Shown: positions 31,946-44,200 of the stretch, in pieces
How the letters are laid out: the number at the start of each line of letters is the position of its first letter
How positions within the stretch are numbered: the stretch's first letter is position 1
Assembly (NCBI GenBank): GCA_049724395.1
Contig: JAUGWO010000242.1
Location: 1-45,976, forward strand
Direction of reading: 5' to 3'
DNA: 45,976 bases
Source of the DNA: Spongospora subterranea f. sp. subterranea
Lineage: Eukaryota > Endomyxa: Phytomyxea > Phytomyxea > Plasmodiophorida
The notes under the pieces: model-generated
Database searches by the model: none
The model's input: only the letters and a program-made list of their open reading frames with translations
Told to the model about the DNA's origin: nothing
Position numbers and translations under genes: made by a program

Positions 31946-33083
31946 TCAAATCTCGATCATGAGCAGCGAGAATTGCCCCGAGTCCCTATTCACTTTTGTT
32001 GGTTTTCTTGAAATTTTGGTCATCGCCTTCTCATGGCTCCAAATTACTGAGTTGAACGTAGTTATCGGCAGAGTTATGTACAGCCGTCTGTATTTCCTAA
32101 TGCGATGTGTAAGTGGTTCTCGATGTAATACCTGGGGTTCGATTGTTTCGGAATGTTTATCACAGTGCCTGCATTTGTTCGTGGCTTCCACCTCAATGTT
32201 GCTAAGGTGCTGTCGACATCTGCTATGGCCAGTTCGTGCCCAAACTATCATGTAGGCGTTGAGGTCCCTAAGATTCTATAAAACGGGTCTCGATTTGGGT
32301 ATTTTGGTAAGTGATATCGTTTAATGTTTGCCTGTGATCTTTCGTATTTCTTTAGGTGGATTGAAGGCGATGACAGAATTTGTCCATGCCTTATTTTGGT
32401 CTCAATATTTGCCGAATTGTTTGCTAATTCATCAATTTCATTGCTTCGCCCAATTGCTTTTGATTTGTCAATGTCAGATGTGTCCCCGTTTTGGTGGACA
32501 TGACTGGGGATTTAGTGTACTTGATTTTGATTGTGTCGGGATAATATCGCTAGTAGTCGAGCAGAGTCTGCCACAACTGAATATTCTCTTCGAGGTTTGA
32601 TAGGTAATGATTGGAATGAACTTACCGATGATAACGAGTCTGTCAGTATATAAATCGTGAGTTTTTTGAATTTCTTATCTCAGAGTAATTTGTCACTTCA
32701 CATTTGGTATTTTGAATCGAATAGAGGCAGCAGCGCCCCCTTTCTGTCCATTCGTATAACCGCCATTAGTCCAGAGCTCTACGTCCAGGTCACGTGGAAG
32801 AAGTGTATTTTGTTCAAACTTTGCAATTGCCTCCTCTCGATTGGATTTGTGAAAAGTTACTGTATAAAGAGCCACGAGAGTGTTCGCTGCAATATCTACT
32901 TTTGCAATCAATGGTGTTGTACCCTTTGGGGACTCTCTCTCTGAGAGCTTTCCAAGCAGGTCCTGAAGACATCAAACAAGAAATCGCTATGACCCACGTT
33001 GGCCCTACGATCAACAACGGGCATTGACTGTTCAAGAGCAAATGGTTGCGTCTGAATGCAAATGGACATGAGATGACAATCAT
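31946..33083 (-). mobile_element. LINE 3' portion: RT end, RNase H, C-terminal Cys/His motif
   Basis: In minus-strand order: WKALRERVPKG (about 33000), a helical stretch ending in DLDVELWTNGGYTNGQKGG (32800-32730), which is the first RNase H block, and degenerate sequence to about 32260. Then from 32251 comes ARTGHSRCRQHLSNIEV followed by CRHCDKHSETIEP, the LINE C-terminal CCHC-like module. Several stops and frameshifts separate the pieces. It shares its RNase H and RTGH layout with the fragments at 13045-13410 but is longer. No poly(A) tail is visible at the 31.9 kb end. Confidence 0.6.
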
Positions 33084-34811
33084 TGCAATGTCGCTGCCGA
33101 ATGCAAAACTAGCGAAGTTGAAAGGTATTTGAAAAAAGCTTAAACAGCGCTCAAAGGCGATTTAAAATTTTTTTTGATTTTGTCTCAGAAATCGATAAAT
33201 GTCCACAATTTCATCAAAAAAAGCTGTTCAGTGTCGTTTTCATGTCTAAGGATGATCGTCCAGGTCATCGATCAGCTGAAGACATGAACTCTAATCACGA
33301 ATTGGCTGCAATGGGAGCAGGGGCGACACTGGCCAAACTACTGGACAGGAGTGGAATATTTTCACCTTTCCTGGAGAGAACAGGTTCGGGGACCAACTGA
33401 TCGCAATGAAAGGGAGAGGAGAAACAACCACGAGCGAGGAAAGAACGGATCACATATTAAGGGTGTAGAATACGTGTTGATCGTTCATGTCCAGATATAG
33501 TGATCCGCAATTTGGCCCGCTCGACAACGATCATGGACCAACGGTCCCATCGTTGATCAGGGACATGTTATGTAAACCGCCCGGCAGAAGGATATTAAAA
33601 TAACTTGACGAGATTTCAACACTGTGGTGGACATTCATATGGAGCTAATTTTGAACACGCCAATGAATATGAACGTTGGTCAAAATCACGACAGCGGAGG
33701 TTTCCCGTCTTCAAGTTAACGTGCCCACAACCCTTAATCGCCAAACCCGGTCAACGAACAAGCCTTTTTGTGTTTGCGTTCAATACGTGTTAAGTCTGTA
33801 GTTCAGATATCTACTCTAGGACCGTCCGACGATCGCTCGTTATCCGACACAAATTCATTAGTTGGGATAAGGAGCTTCGCTATACGTTGATGATGTGTCA
33901 TCACCGACTCAATGATTGTGTGAGATTGATATTACCCGACTCATTAAATCGCTCAAACACCATCGGGACACTGGGGAAATTCTTTTATGGAACATCATTG
34001 AGCCAGTTATGTCGCTTCAACACAAACTAGCTGATTTTTTGTGTTATCGAGGTTGTCTGATCCTCATCAACGAACAAGAAACGCTTTGCGTTTGGACTCG
34101 AAAACCACTGCTCTAGAACTCATGTGTTTTCATATGAACTTCGAAATTCGTGAAGGTTTCAATGGCCCTGGGAGGACCCCTCGCCAGATCACCCAAATCC
34201 TTGTGTGAAACACAACATTTAAACGGATTATAGAACTAAACCACCAATCAAGATGGTTGCAATTAGAGCACGTCGCTAACCAACTTCATTGTACACCATT
34301 ACCAGAACGAACCAATTTGGCCTGGTGACAGTTCGTGCAATTCGGAGCGTATTTCAGCGAAATAGAGTTAGAAAATACTCGCGAAAAGGTTGACATTTGA
34401 AGGCGGCGGTAGGTTGGGTGACAAAATGGCATCTAATGGAGATGACTGTCCACATTCATGAAATAGTGTTATGGTCGGCCATGTCATGTTATTTGAATAA
34501 TACCTTGACCGTTGCCCTTCAGGTGAAATATGGCAATAGACTCCCTCGACCGTTATCGTCAATTTTGAACATTCGATTCTATTGTGATTATTGGCTGAAC
34601 ATATAACATATCACAATCCGTATTTCATAACCCATTATCAGTATTTTAACAAATCAGTTCTGTCCCGAGTCCACAAGTCTATTTATCGTGATGCGTTTTC
34701 CCATTGTATTCATTAATTTGGGTTTGTGTCAAACATTGTACGGGCATTGGAGGGTCAACCAATATCTAATCTTGAGATGACCGAGAGTTATATGGACAGA
34801 CTTCAGATTCC
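33084..34811. other. 1.7 kb stretch without a recognisable gene
   Basis: Downstream of the 607-aa secreted-protein gene. Frames of 60-70 codons occur (33605-33793, 33916-34116 and 34397-34606 on plus; 34368-34562 on minus), none with a known motif. I tried minus-strand splicing and found no convincing exon chain. Confidence 0.45.
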
Positions 34812-37037
34812 TTATCTGTCTGGTCCAGGACAGTAATTGCGTCTGAACTTGGTGTAGGATACTGATTCTCCCCATCTCCGAGCAAATTCCTCAACACTTC
34901 CAGCGCAATGACGATGTAAACAATTGTAGATAGGACGAAGGCATTTGTTGATCAAAGTCGTTAAACCCGAATGAGGCGGTCTCATTGATACTGTCTTCAC
35001 ATTCAGGAACTGATCATACTCTTCGAGAATTTTGGAAAGCGCTGGGAGGAGGTCTCGGGTTTTTTTATAGCGAAGCTCAAAAATCTTGATAAAATATCAA
35101 ATGGAGGATCGATCGATCCGCAACGATGGGACTTCAAACCATGACATTTCCCTCTGCTGAATTCCCCATGTGCGAATACAGTGCCCCATTTTCGAATCCA
35201 TTCATTTATATCTTGGCCACAGTGATGGACAAAGCACCCCCAGATGGGTTTCTGAGACCGGCTATAATATGATTGGAGACGACGTCGAGCATTGGCGCCA
35301 CTTAATTGGTATTTCTCGTTGAATTCACAACACAGATTGAGTTTATCTTCAGAGGTTCTTGACATTTGTACAGCAACAACAAGAGCTTTGAGATTCAATA
35401 AACCGTAGTTTTTGTCTCTGAAAGCACAAATGTTCATCAGAAATTCTTTCGAAAAAGGCGAATGAAAACCTGTTGTCAGGGTTTTTGACGATTTTCGTCC
35501 TGTGGAAACCGCAGGTGATATGATTTAATCCACGACCGGGGCAGAATTTCACTCCAAAATTCCTGTGCGCGAAAAGATTTCCCCAACGTGTCTGGAACAG
35601 GTCCAAGTCTTTGCCACAACATTTCACAAGACATTGAAGGACGGGTATACAGATGCGCTTGAGACATTCACTCAATTTAGGACTAATACTGCAGAGCGAT
35701 CTTCTGCAAGAGATCACCAGTTTCAAAACAAAATTAGAAATTCGGATCAGTTTTTGCATTGTGCTGGTTGCCTGGGCAATTAGCCGAGGTTGAGGAACAT
35801 CGATGTTGTTTTGTCCGACCTCAACGGTATTCCGCCCCGATTTGCTGCGAAACAGTTCCATCATGTTTTCCGTGATGGCGACACTATCGTCACACTCGAC
35901 CTGTTCTGGATTCGTTTCCTTTCCCTAAGCGGACGATACCGTTTGTGATCATCAGATCCCAGACAGAGCGGGGAACCAGATTTCTGACCAGAAACTCGCA
36001 GAGACTATCATAGTCTTTGACCTCATCCAGGTCCCAGTTTAGGACCCGAAAGAGCATTCTAAATCCCACCACGTACTTGGCATTAGGAAACCGAACCATT
36101 TCTTGAGTGTGCTCCGGAAATCCATCCTAGTACGTCATAAGCAGTTATTGGTGATTACGATCCTCGGCAATCGATTACTGGCGCAAAATTCTCACGAACG
36201 TCAACAGCCTTGGTTTTCGAATTAATCGTATTTCCGATGCGGCAATCGAAATTTTCGCCATCTACGCTTTCAATTGACTGTTGACCATCAATACTAATAG
36301 GGGATACATCACGGTTTGAACTTGTGATCGGGTTACAATCCTAAGACCAACTAATTAGCAAACCGAATCACAAGTTGGACTTGAACTGAACTGCAAAATA
36401 TTTGAAAGAACTGTCACCAAACTGGTGGGAATTTCTGTTATCGGGCACGAGATAGTCGAGAGAATCTTCTGACGGCAACATTTCCGAATCAATTAAAATT
36501 GGGTCGATAATGAAATCGAGGTTCTCGCCCTCTCGGCTCAACTGTTGAGAATCGATATTGATATGGGACGTGTCAATTTTCGAACTCGATTCCTAAAAAG
36601 GCACTTAATAAGTCGAATCTCTCTAATGAATATGAACTCAACGACTACATTCATCGAGTAACTGTCACTAATTCGGTCGACCCCATTGATATTGTAAATA
36701 TCACAGTCCACCATGTAATCGCCATGCAGCCAATGTGACTCCAATGTCGAATATTCGTATAATGGAAAGTGTAAATCGTGTGTATCTTGAGTCTCGTCAT
36801 GGAGCATTGCCCATTCCTGCGACAGAGACATGGGGTCCTTCAAGGATTAATGATCTCAGAATTTTTGGAGCGACATTCCGCCATCCATACCGAGAACGTT
36901 GATGAGGCGATTCTTGTGGCGGCATTGGCCTGACCTGAGCCAACCGGTTCGTGCAAATCAATTCCAGGTTCGATTGCCACAGATCGAGTCGGTCTGGTCG
37001 CAACAAGCAGGAATACCAACAAGTTGAGGACACACAT
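34812..37037 (-). CDS. Secreted 607-aa protein of unknown family with three Cys/WG units, 8 exons
   Basis: Exons by hand: 37037-36891, 36837-36649, 36592-36392, 36340-36179, 36126-35977, 35924-35470, 35417-35140, 35053-34812. The sum is 1824 nt, or 607 residues plus TAA. Introns 1-6 are 51-56 nt, GT-AG, with matching phases; intron 7 (86 nt) is the least certain. Residues 1-20 are a signal peptide (MCVLNLLVFLLVATRPTRSV). Exons 3 and 4 each carry an imperfect unit of the form S.I.ID.QQ..S..GEN.D..I. Residues ~335-413, ~440-527 and 528-607 are three diverged copies of a module ending in C...(H/K)C.G......RWG..(F/S)....F...(C)PG: CLVKCCGKDLDLFQTRWG, CFVHHCGQDINEWIRKWG and CLHRHCAGSVEEFARRWG. Even Cys spacing suggests disulfides. 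I cannot name the family. A secreted effector-like role is inference. A truncated duplicate is at 37728-38419. Confidence 0.68.
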
Positions 37038-37173
37038 TGGAGGAATGGCGCAACAGTAGAGCGGCTCGCTAAACGGACAAGGATGAGTTCAGAGTGAAAG
37101 ATGAGACGAACGGTTCTAGTATGCCATTGCATATAGACCCTGTCCTCTAAAAACAATTGATCGGTTGATCACA

Positions 37174-37500
37174 TTAATAGAAGTAGATAGGTTCTCCCTC
37201 TTTGTCATATTTGTTTCCTATAAGGTAATGATATTGGCGGTAGCTGATTCGTGGTTGTACAGGTCCCAGGAAACAGTTTCCTTTTCCTGAGCCAAGTTCC
37301 AACGTTGTACAGTAGAGCAGGTTCCAGACAAGAACTCTTTGTCTGAGCCTGGTTCCAACGTCGTAAATCATGTTCCGAGCACAGAAATTTTTCCTGAGTC
37401 CGATGTGAACGAATGTCCTGATGGAGACATTTGCTGGACATCGGCCATTGTACATAACTAACGCTGCGATTGGCATCAAAGTTTTTGGACAAATGGACAA
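37174..37500 (-). CDS. Hypothetical 108-aa frame between the tandem duplicates
   Basis: An open frame from 37500 to 37174 with Cys, Arg and Tyr, ending YRQYHYLIGNKYDKEGEP. It overlaps a second frame, 37205-37510. It lies upstream of the 607-aa gene and downstream of its truncated copy, so it could be a displaced 3' exon of that copy. No homology to the known exons is visible, and short GTTCCAACGT-type repeats run through it. Low certainty. Confidence 0.2.
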   Translation of the reverse strand: MSICPKTLMPIAALVMYNGRCPANVSIRTFVHIGLRKNFCARNMIYDVGTRLRQRVLVWNLLYCTTLELGSGKGNCFLGPVQPRISYRQYHYLIGNKYDKEGEPIYFY

Positions 37501-37727
37501 TCATTATCAAATAATTCTGACAAGTGTACCGTCAAGAAGAGTTGCCTCCTCGTTCCTCCCAGGGACTATGCGTTTTTCACCAACATGATCTCGTGCAATG
37601 TTAAGTGCCATTCAACGCTTGCCGCTGATCATTACACAAACAAAATCTCGGTCACACACAACGTCAATCACAACCACCCTAGACCGCACTCTATACGACA
37701 AACACCATCCGCCCACACACCGCTGAG

Positions 37728-38419
37728 GCACAAAATTTTCAAGAACGTCAACAGCCTTGGTTTTCGAATTAATCGTATTTCCGATGCGGCAATCGAAATT
37801 TTCGCCATCTACGCTTTCAATTGACTGTTGAACATCACTACTAATACGGGATACATCACGGTTTGAACTCGTGATCGGGTTACAATCCTAAGACCAACAG
37901 ATTAGCAAACCGAATCACAAGTTGGACTTGGTGGGAGTTTTTGTTATCGGGCACGAGATTCTCGAGAAAGTCGTTGGACGGCAAAATTGTCGAATCCATC
38001 GGAACTCGATTGAGATCGATAAGGTAATCGTGGTTCTCTCGCTCTCGGCTCGACTGTTGATAATCGATACTGATATGAGACGCCTCAATGTTCGAACCCC
38101 TGTCTCGATTCCAATTCCTAAAAACGCACTTAACAAACCGAATCTATATGTGAAGATGAACTGAACGAGTACATTCATCGAAGAACTGTCACCAAAGTGT
38201 TCGACCCGATGTATATTGAAACAATCCAACGACATGGTGTCCTTCAAGGACTCTCAGAGTTTGGCAATTCTTTGGAGCGACATTCCGCAATCCATACCGA
38301 TAAAGTCGAGGAGACGATTCTTGTGCCGACTATGGCATGATCTGTCTCAAGCGGTTCGTCCCAACAATGCCCAGGTTCGGTTGTCACAGATCGAGTCGGT
38401 CTGGTCGCCACAAGCAGGA
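37728..38419 (-). pseudogene. Truncated tandem duplicate of the 607-aa secreted-protein gene
   Basis: Matches exons 1 (part) to 4 of the gene at 34812-37037, including intron positions (GTATGG..GAAG, GTACTC..TTTTTAG and GTCCAA..CTTAG), so it is a DNA-level duplicate. The signal peptide is lost: similarity stops at 38419, where a GTACC-rich element begins. Exon 2 lacks a ~30-residue segment present in the intact gene. Exon 3 differs in length near its start in a way that shifts the frame. After exon 4 (QQSIESVDGENFDCRIGNT is identical in both) the downstream exons are missing. Coding is nevertheless conserved, for example LVPDNKNSHQ against LVPDNRNSHQ. Confidence 0.7.
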
Positions 38420-38420
38420 C

Positions 38421-38640
38421 TTAGGCCTCGGCAAGGTATGGTACGAGGTATTGGGTACGGTATTTTACCCCATCCAATACCTATACCCGTACCATTTAGG
38501 CTATTCAAATCGTACCGGGTACGGTACCGGGTACGATACACTTCATGGCTGTACCCGTACCTGTACCTTTTTAACAGACCTGCTGTGTCGTACCGTACCC
38601 GTACCAGTACCGTACCCTCAAAAACATGGCCCAGGCCTGA
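38421..38640. mobile_element. Short GTACC-rich inverted-repeat element (possible MITE)
   Basis: The ends TAGGCCTCGGC and, in reverse complement, CAGGCCTGGGC form imperfect terminal inverted repeats around ~217 bp. The inside is built of GGTAC/GTACC words in both orientations (for example CCGGGTACGGTACCGGGTAC), able to fold into a long hairpin. The ends resemble some non-autonomous hAT elements. No 8-bp target duplication is found. It begins exactly where the truncated duplicate of the secreted-protein gene stops. Confidence 0.5.
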
Positions 38641-39398
38641 AATACCCGTGCGTATTGCGTGGTCGGTTTTAGACAAAGGCCTCGTCATAGCCGCGCACCA
38701 CGAACAACTCCCGTTAATATGAATTCAACTTTCATCTATATGCTTCTTCATGTTGCCTAACGTGAGCCCAGACGTAGCTGACTTGTGCCTTTTGCGGGAT
38801 CCAGCCGTCGTGAGTAGTGGTTCCTCAGACAAGTCTTCAAATTCCACAACATTCCTATTTTTATTGAAGACTCGAGGTCTTCCATCACGTGGTGAACTGG
38901 TCTATTTTCACTCGAGACCTTAGATGACGCCGGTGATTCAGGATCATGGACTGACGGGCATGTCATGTCAGCTTCCGAGAAATTGGGGGGCTAGAAAAGA
39001 CTGGTCACATTAACTGGTCACTTCAAAAATTGCGTAGACGACCAGTCAATGTGACCAGTTAATTACTAGGGCGCGAGAAAAAGCTGGTCACATTCTGACT
39101 GGGAGATTCAGCCGAAAATATATTGACTGGTCATCGAGTTTGTTGGAATAAAATATTGTTAATGTACACTCAAGTGTATCTCAATGGAGTTATCATCCGG
39201 AGTTCTTGTCGAAGATGATGTGTTTAGGAGTTCGAAAGTAATCTCGATAACAGGAGTTTTTAAGAAAGGATGCCTGGATTCTATCATTCCGATGATCCGA
39301 CATGTCAGCACGAGCATTGGGGCACCCATCAAAATCACTTCGATCATGGGACAGGTCAGCACGAACATTAGGCACGCATTTGATTAGCTTTTGTTGAT
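38641..39398. other. Intergenic stretch with a hairpin, no supported gene
   Basis: Short frames at 38757-38966 (minus) and 39184-39387 (plus), with an overlapping minus frame (39193-39375), show no domain I recognise. Sequence around 39280-39370 repeats a CGATCAT/GGCACCCATCAAAAT-like phrase two or three times. The ACTGGTCA hairpin is listed separately. Confidence 0.45.
39000..39059. repeat. ACTGGTCA hairpin
   Basis: 39000-39019 (ACTGGTCACATTAACTGGTC) and 39040-39059 are reverse complements with one mismatch and a 20-nt loop. Further ACTGGTCA words lie at about 39085-39135. It may be the core of a small inverted-repeat element, but its ends are not clear. Confidence 0.7.
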
Positions 39399-40932
39399 TT
39401 ATTTCTTGACATAGGCCAAATATATTGAATTAGGCTTTAAATTTACAGCAGCTAGATCGAAAACTGCTCTTCCATGATTTTGTAGATCATCGTAGTGGTA
39501 GAATCCCGGCATCATGCCTTGAAACTCACGGCGAATGTGTGCATAAAAGTGTGATCCTGTCATAGTAGTAGCGGATATTCTTGCCATCAAACGCCATTCT
39601 TCATTCAGAACATATAATGTATCCGGACAAAAAATGGTCGTGCTATCAACCAGCGGCACATTATCATCTGGCACTCCGATAGGCAACGTGATAAACAATA
39701 CTGAAGTTGGCATTGCCTAGATCGTTAGGGTCTGTACTTGCTTGCACTATTTGTGACGATGAGATCTTCCTGTTGTTTAAATGCAGTTGACTGTTCACAT
39801 ACCGAATCACAACCTGGGTGAATGCAGCTTCTATGCAGTTCTTCTGTAAAACCAGAAATCAATGCGGCAACAGCGGTCTGTAGAGAAATTGATGATGACT
39901 GAGTAAATACTTGCTGTCTCAGCTCCTACAACAAAGTTTGATTCAAACACCCGTGGTTAACACCAAAACAGTTGTACCAAAATCGGCCAAAATAACGGAC
40001 GCGACTTTATGTGATGCCCGTTTGTACATCTTCTACATCCTTCTGAAAAACATATTTGTGTTAAATGCATTCAACAATACAATGAAACTATACCTGCACA
40101 ATCGTTTTGGCATGAGCAAAAATAGGATCACTGTCGATTTCAGATAAAACCCTAGCAAGGACTTCAAAAGGGCATCCAAATGATCCTGGCTTGTATAATT
40201 TTTCGATTTCAGTAACCCAGGTAGTGAGAAATTCTCTTCCTTTGGTCAACTCCTTTGTCAGGGAAGCGCCTTGCTTATTCATCCGGGCATTGACGTGTTG
40301 CAGAAGCCGCGCAAAACACGACCTTGTATTGTCGTGTTGGTCTAAGAATTGAAGATAAAGAAGGTATCGCCGGAACAAGGAACCACATTACCTGAAGGCG
40401 CTGGAATGTTTGGAAGACAAACCGCTAGAACCTCCAACAGAACTGTTAAGTAACAGGTATTGTTAGAATGTCGGTACGACTGGTAAGTGGTGTTGGGGTT
40501 TTTATCCACGTTTGTTGCCCCTTTCGGGCGACCAGGTCTTTTCTTGCCAACCCCTGAATGGGTTTCCTTGTTCCCAGGTCTCTTCTTGCCAATTACTGAA
40601 GGGGTTTCCTTGTTCTCAGGTCGTTGAGTGGTACCTTTCAGTTCGACACAATCCACTGATGCATTGGAACCATGCAAGAGGGAGTTAGTCGTATCGGGCG
40701 CTCGCCCGTCATTTGGTGCATGTAGTTGTCTTCTTCGGCGCTCGGGGTGTGCTAACCCGTATTTTTCTATAGATATCTTCCATCTCTCAGGAACACCTAT
40801 ATTTTGATCAATCTTCGCTGAGAGTGACAACATTGCAACAGTACCATATCTAACAGTTCGACCAAGCTGAAAATCATTCATCTCTCGTTCATTATTTGCC
40901 GCAAAAATCATCAAGGCCGAGAGACCGAACAC
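39399..40932 (-). CDS. USP (C19)-like cysteine protease with AT-hook, spliced
   Basis: Exons 40932-40392, 40341-40094, 39925-39803 and 39716-39399, totalling 1230 nt, or 409 residues plus TAA. Introns are 50, 168 and 86 nt with consistent phases; the middle one may contain a tiny 15-nt exon at 40042-40028. Residues ~100-150 hold two copies of GKKRPGNKET-like sequence, then the AT-hook KKRPGRPKG. The catalytic Cys box follows (NNTCYLTVLLEVL, about 165-177). The C-terminal exon holds the His box (TGSHFYAHI) and a downstream Asp in YHYDDLQN, then SIYLAYVKK, the closing strand of a ubiquitin-specific protease fold. CIHPGCDS may be part of a zinc site. It would remove ubiquitin or a related modifier, probably near chromatin. 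It is shorter than classical USPs. Similar AT-hook proteins seem to occur in repetitive families, so a mobile origin is possible. Confidence 0.65.
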
Positions 40933-41264
40933 AACAGGATTTTTGCGTTCAGCTATTTGATAATATATAGAGTGTGTATCAATTATGTATTCACATGACT
41001 AACGAATGCACATATTCCCTGCAGAAGGCAATAACTAAGAAGACGGCGTGACCACCAGTAAGACGGCAGGACCATGACTGAAGCAAAGGCCGCGTCACTG
41101 GAAGAGATGCGTCACGGACTGCGGAACCTGCGAGAGAGGTCTGCCGGAAGAGAAGGAAGAATAATACAGAATTGATTGATTGACAAAAACTGATAGAAGC
41201 CTGAACTCAACTTACACGGCAAGTTGGCACAAAGAATTCTTTAGCAGCAGTAACAGTTCAACAA

Positions 41265-44200
41265 ATGATGCAAAGTAAGGAAGCCGTCATCATGCTAGAA
41301 GAGGAGACTCTGTCCGAGCAAACAATTGGGAGAGAAGAAGTCCCCAAGAAAATGCCCACGGTAACGTTTGAAGTAAATAAGGCGCCCAGGCTTGAAGGTT
41401 TCGATCGGGAAGAGATCCTGAATTTTATGACGAAATATAAGGTCTATGTGGGCGTATTTAAAGAAGCCGGCGCCGATGGCATGGAACCCCGTCCGTTGAA
41501 GTCGATGATTAAGCCGAGCTTGTTGAAAGCCATCTGTAGATACGAGCTGAAGGCTCATGAAGATGTACTCACAGACAAGGACCTATACGACTGGCTGAAG
41601 GACCAGTTGGAGAAGGACAAAGACGGAGCCGACATGTCCAAAGAAATGAAGAAGCTGGCCATGAAGACAGAAGGAACACCGTTAGGGAGAGTCATGTCAT
41701 TAACGGGTGACTTCATGGAGATCGTGATAAAACACGGATGGGAGAACTCGTTTGAAGGCAAGGAAGGCCAGAAGCTCGAAGTCAAGTTTCTGCTGGAAGC
41801 GGTGCGACCCTTTAAGCTGAGGGAGAAAATGAAGAAACTCATGAGCACCGAGAAGGCGGGCTTGCACAGAAGTCCAGACTTATTCTTAGCATTGCTAAAG
41901 GAGAAGGTCAGAAGTCATCAGGAGTGGGAGGACTCGGAGGAGCGCCCCACTAAGAAGCAACGGTCTGAGCCCAACCCTAAGAAGCATGGGACGGATACTC
42001 GGAACCGTTTGGAGCCGCGAGAAGCGCGAGCTCCGCATAGCAATCGTCCACAAATCAACCCGAAGAAGGGAAAGGGTTTGATTTGCTACAACTGTGGAAA
42101 AGCTGGACATCCAGTCTATGCTTGCCCAGATAACCTGAGTAAGGAGAAGGTTGCTCAGATACTGGAAGAGAAGAAGTTCCAGAAGAATAAACAGAAGCAT
42201 AAGGTTGATTATCTTTTGAAAAACAACCAACATAAGCAGAAGGCTGATTACCTCTTGGTTTATCGCCTTGTCAGAAACGATTCAGATAACAATCGTATTC
42301 TAGCTAAAGTTAATGAAGGAAGATTCGTGCCTGCTATATTGGATAGTGGTGCAACGGATGTTAGCTTATTACCAAGAAGTATTGCTAATGAAGCTATCAG
42401 AAGTAGTAATCTAGAAGTAGAAGTGTTGGACCCACCAGTAAAGCTGATACTTGGTGACAACGTAACCGAAATCGAATCCACGGAAGCCATCACTGTGGTC
42501 ATCAGATTAAGAACAAAGGTTGGCGAGCTGATCACTCGTAAACACCGATGTCTTATCTGGGATGTACCAAGCGATGAGATTATCTTAGGAGGAGATTTAT
42601 TGAAGCAGTTGGGTATTGATCCAGAAACAGCGTTGGAAACGCTAATAGAAGAGGGTAGGCCTAACCCAATCAATACAGCAATGATATCAACAGAAGCCCG
42701 ATCAGAAGTGGAAGAAATACAAATTAACACAGAAGATAATGAAGAAAAGCGCAATCCACGTGATTCGTACTTTACAGAAGATGACGTCCAAATCGGGGAC
42801 GTTATAACAGAAGAAATAGAAAGCAGCCTAGAAGACTTAGTGAAACAAGCTGCGACAAATGGCTTGCCAAAACTGTGGCAAGGCAAACTGAGATACTTAG
42901 TAAACAAGTATGGCTCAGTCTGGCGAAAGAGTCTGGGTCCGGACTCGCCAGCAGAAGTGACACCGTTCAAAACTCAACTGAAGCCAAATGCATTAGAAGA
43001 TAGCGAATTCTTGAAGAAGTTCGTTGATGAGCTAATGAAGTATGGTCTAGTTGAAGAGAATTACAATTCTGAATGGGCATCACCAGTATTGGTGGTGAAG
43101 AAGAAGGATGGAGGCCAGAGAATGACAGTAGATCTTCGTGGAGTAAATGCACTCTGCGAAAGTACTGTCTGGCCTATGCCGTTCATGGAAGCAATAGTCA
43201 AACATCTGGCTGGATCAAAGTTCTGGTTCAAACTGGATGCTTTCAAAGGGTTCTGGATGATGCCTCTTGCAGAAGAATGCAGAGAGATGTTTTCATTCAT
43301 GACCGATAGAGCGGTATACACCCCGCTAAGATCTATTCAGGGCGCGCTAAATTCAGCAACCCAATTTCAGGCAAGAATGTCTGAAGTATTTAAAGATTTG
43401 ATCTTTCAGAAGTTGATTATCTGGATTGATGATCTGTTAGGATATTGCAAAACCTATGAAGATTGGTATTGCAGTCTTGAAGAAACCCTACGGATCGCGA
43501 ATAGATACAACATTAAGTTTAACGTATCTAAATGTGATTTATTCACAAACAGGATTAAGTTTTGCGGAAGGCTTTTCTCAACAGAAGGAGTAGAGCACGA
43601 TCCATCACGAATTGAGGCGCTGATTGGTATTACGCAACCGAAGAGTGCCAGGGATTTACAACAATTTTTAATGGCCGCTCAATGGATGAGCAGATCAACC
43701 CCAGAATATAATACGCTTGTTCACAAACTCCAAGAAGTGTTTGAAGAATCCATGAAAAACATGCCAAGCAGAAAGAAGAGCATCGCTAGGCAAGTAAGAC
43801 TAGTGAAGTATGGGTGGAACGCAACGCATGCGCTAGCTTTTGAGAAGTTGAAACTAGCCATAGCACATTGCGTAAAGCTCGGATATCCACGTGATGATCG
43901 AATTCAGTGCATGTTCACTGATGCCAATGAATATAACTCATCTGGCATGGTCACACAGATTCCAATAGAAGATGCGGAACAACCTGTCGAACTGCAGAGA
44001 CACGAGCCTCTCGGTTTTGTGGGACACAGGTTCAACGCAACGGAGTTGAACTGGACAGTAGCAGAAAAAGAAGGCTATGCAATTAAAGATACCATGACGA
44101 AGTTGGATTATCTCTTGCAAATGAAGCGACCATTCAAACTATTTTCAGACCATAAGAATCTGGTTCAAATATTTTCACCAAAAGATGTGTCCAAACCCAC

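Noticed and set aside
37585-37824. 79-codon plus-strand frame with His/Thr-rich sequence
   Set aside because: Partly antisense to a conserved exon of the duplicated secreted-protein gene.
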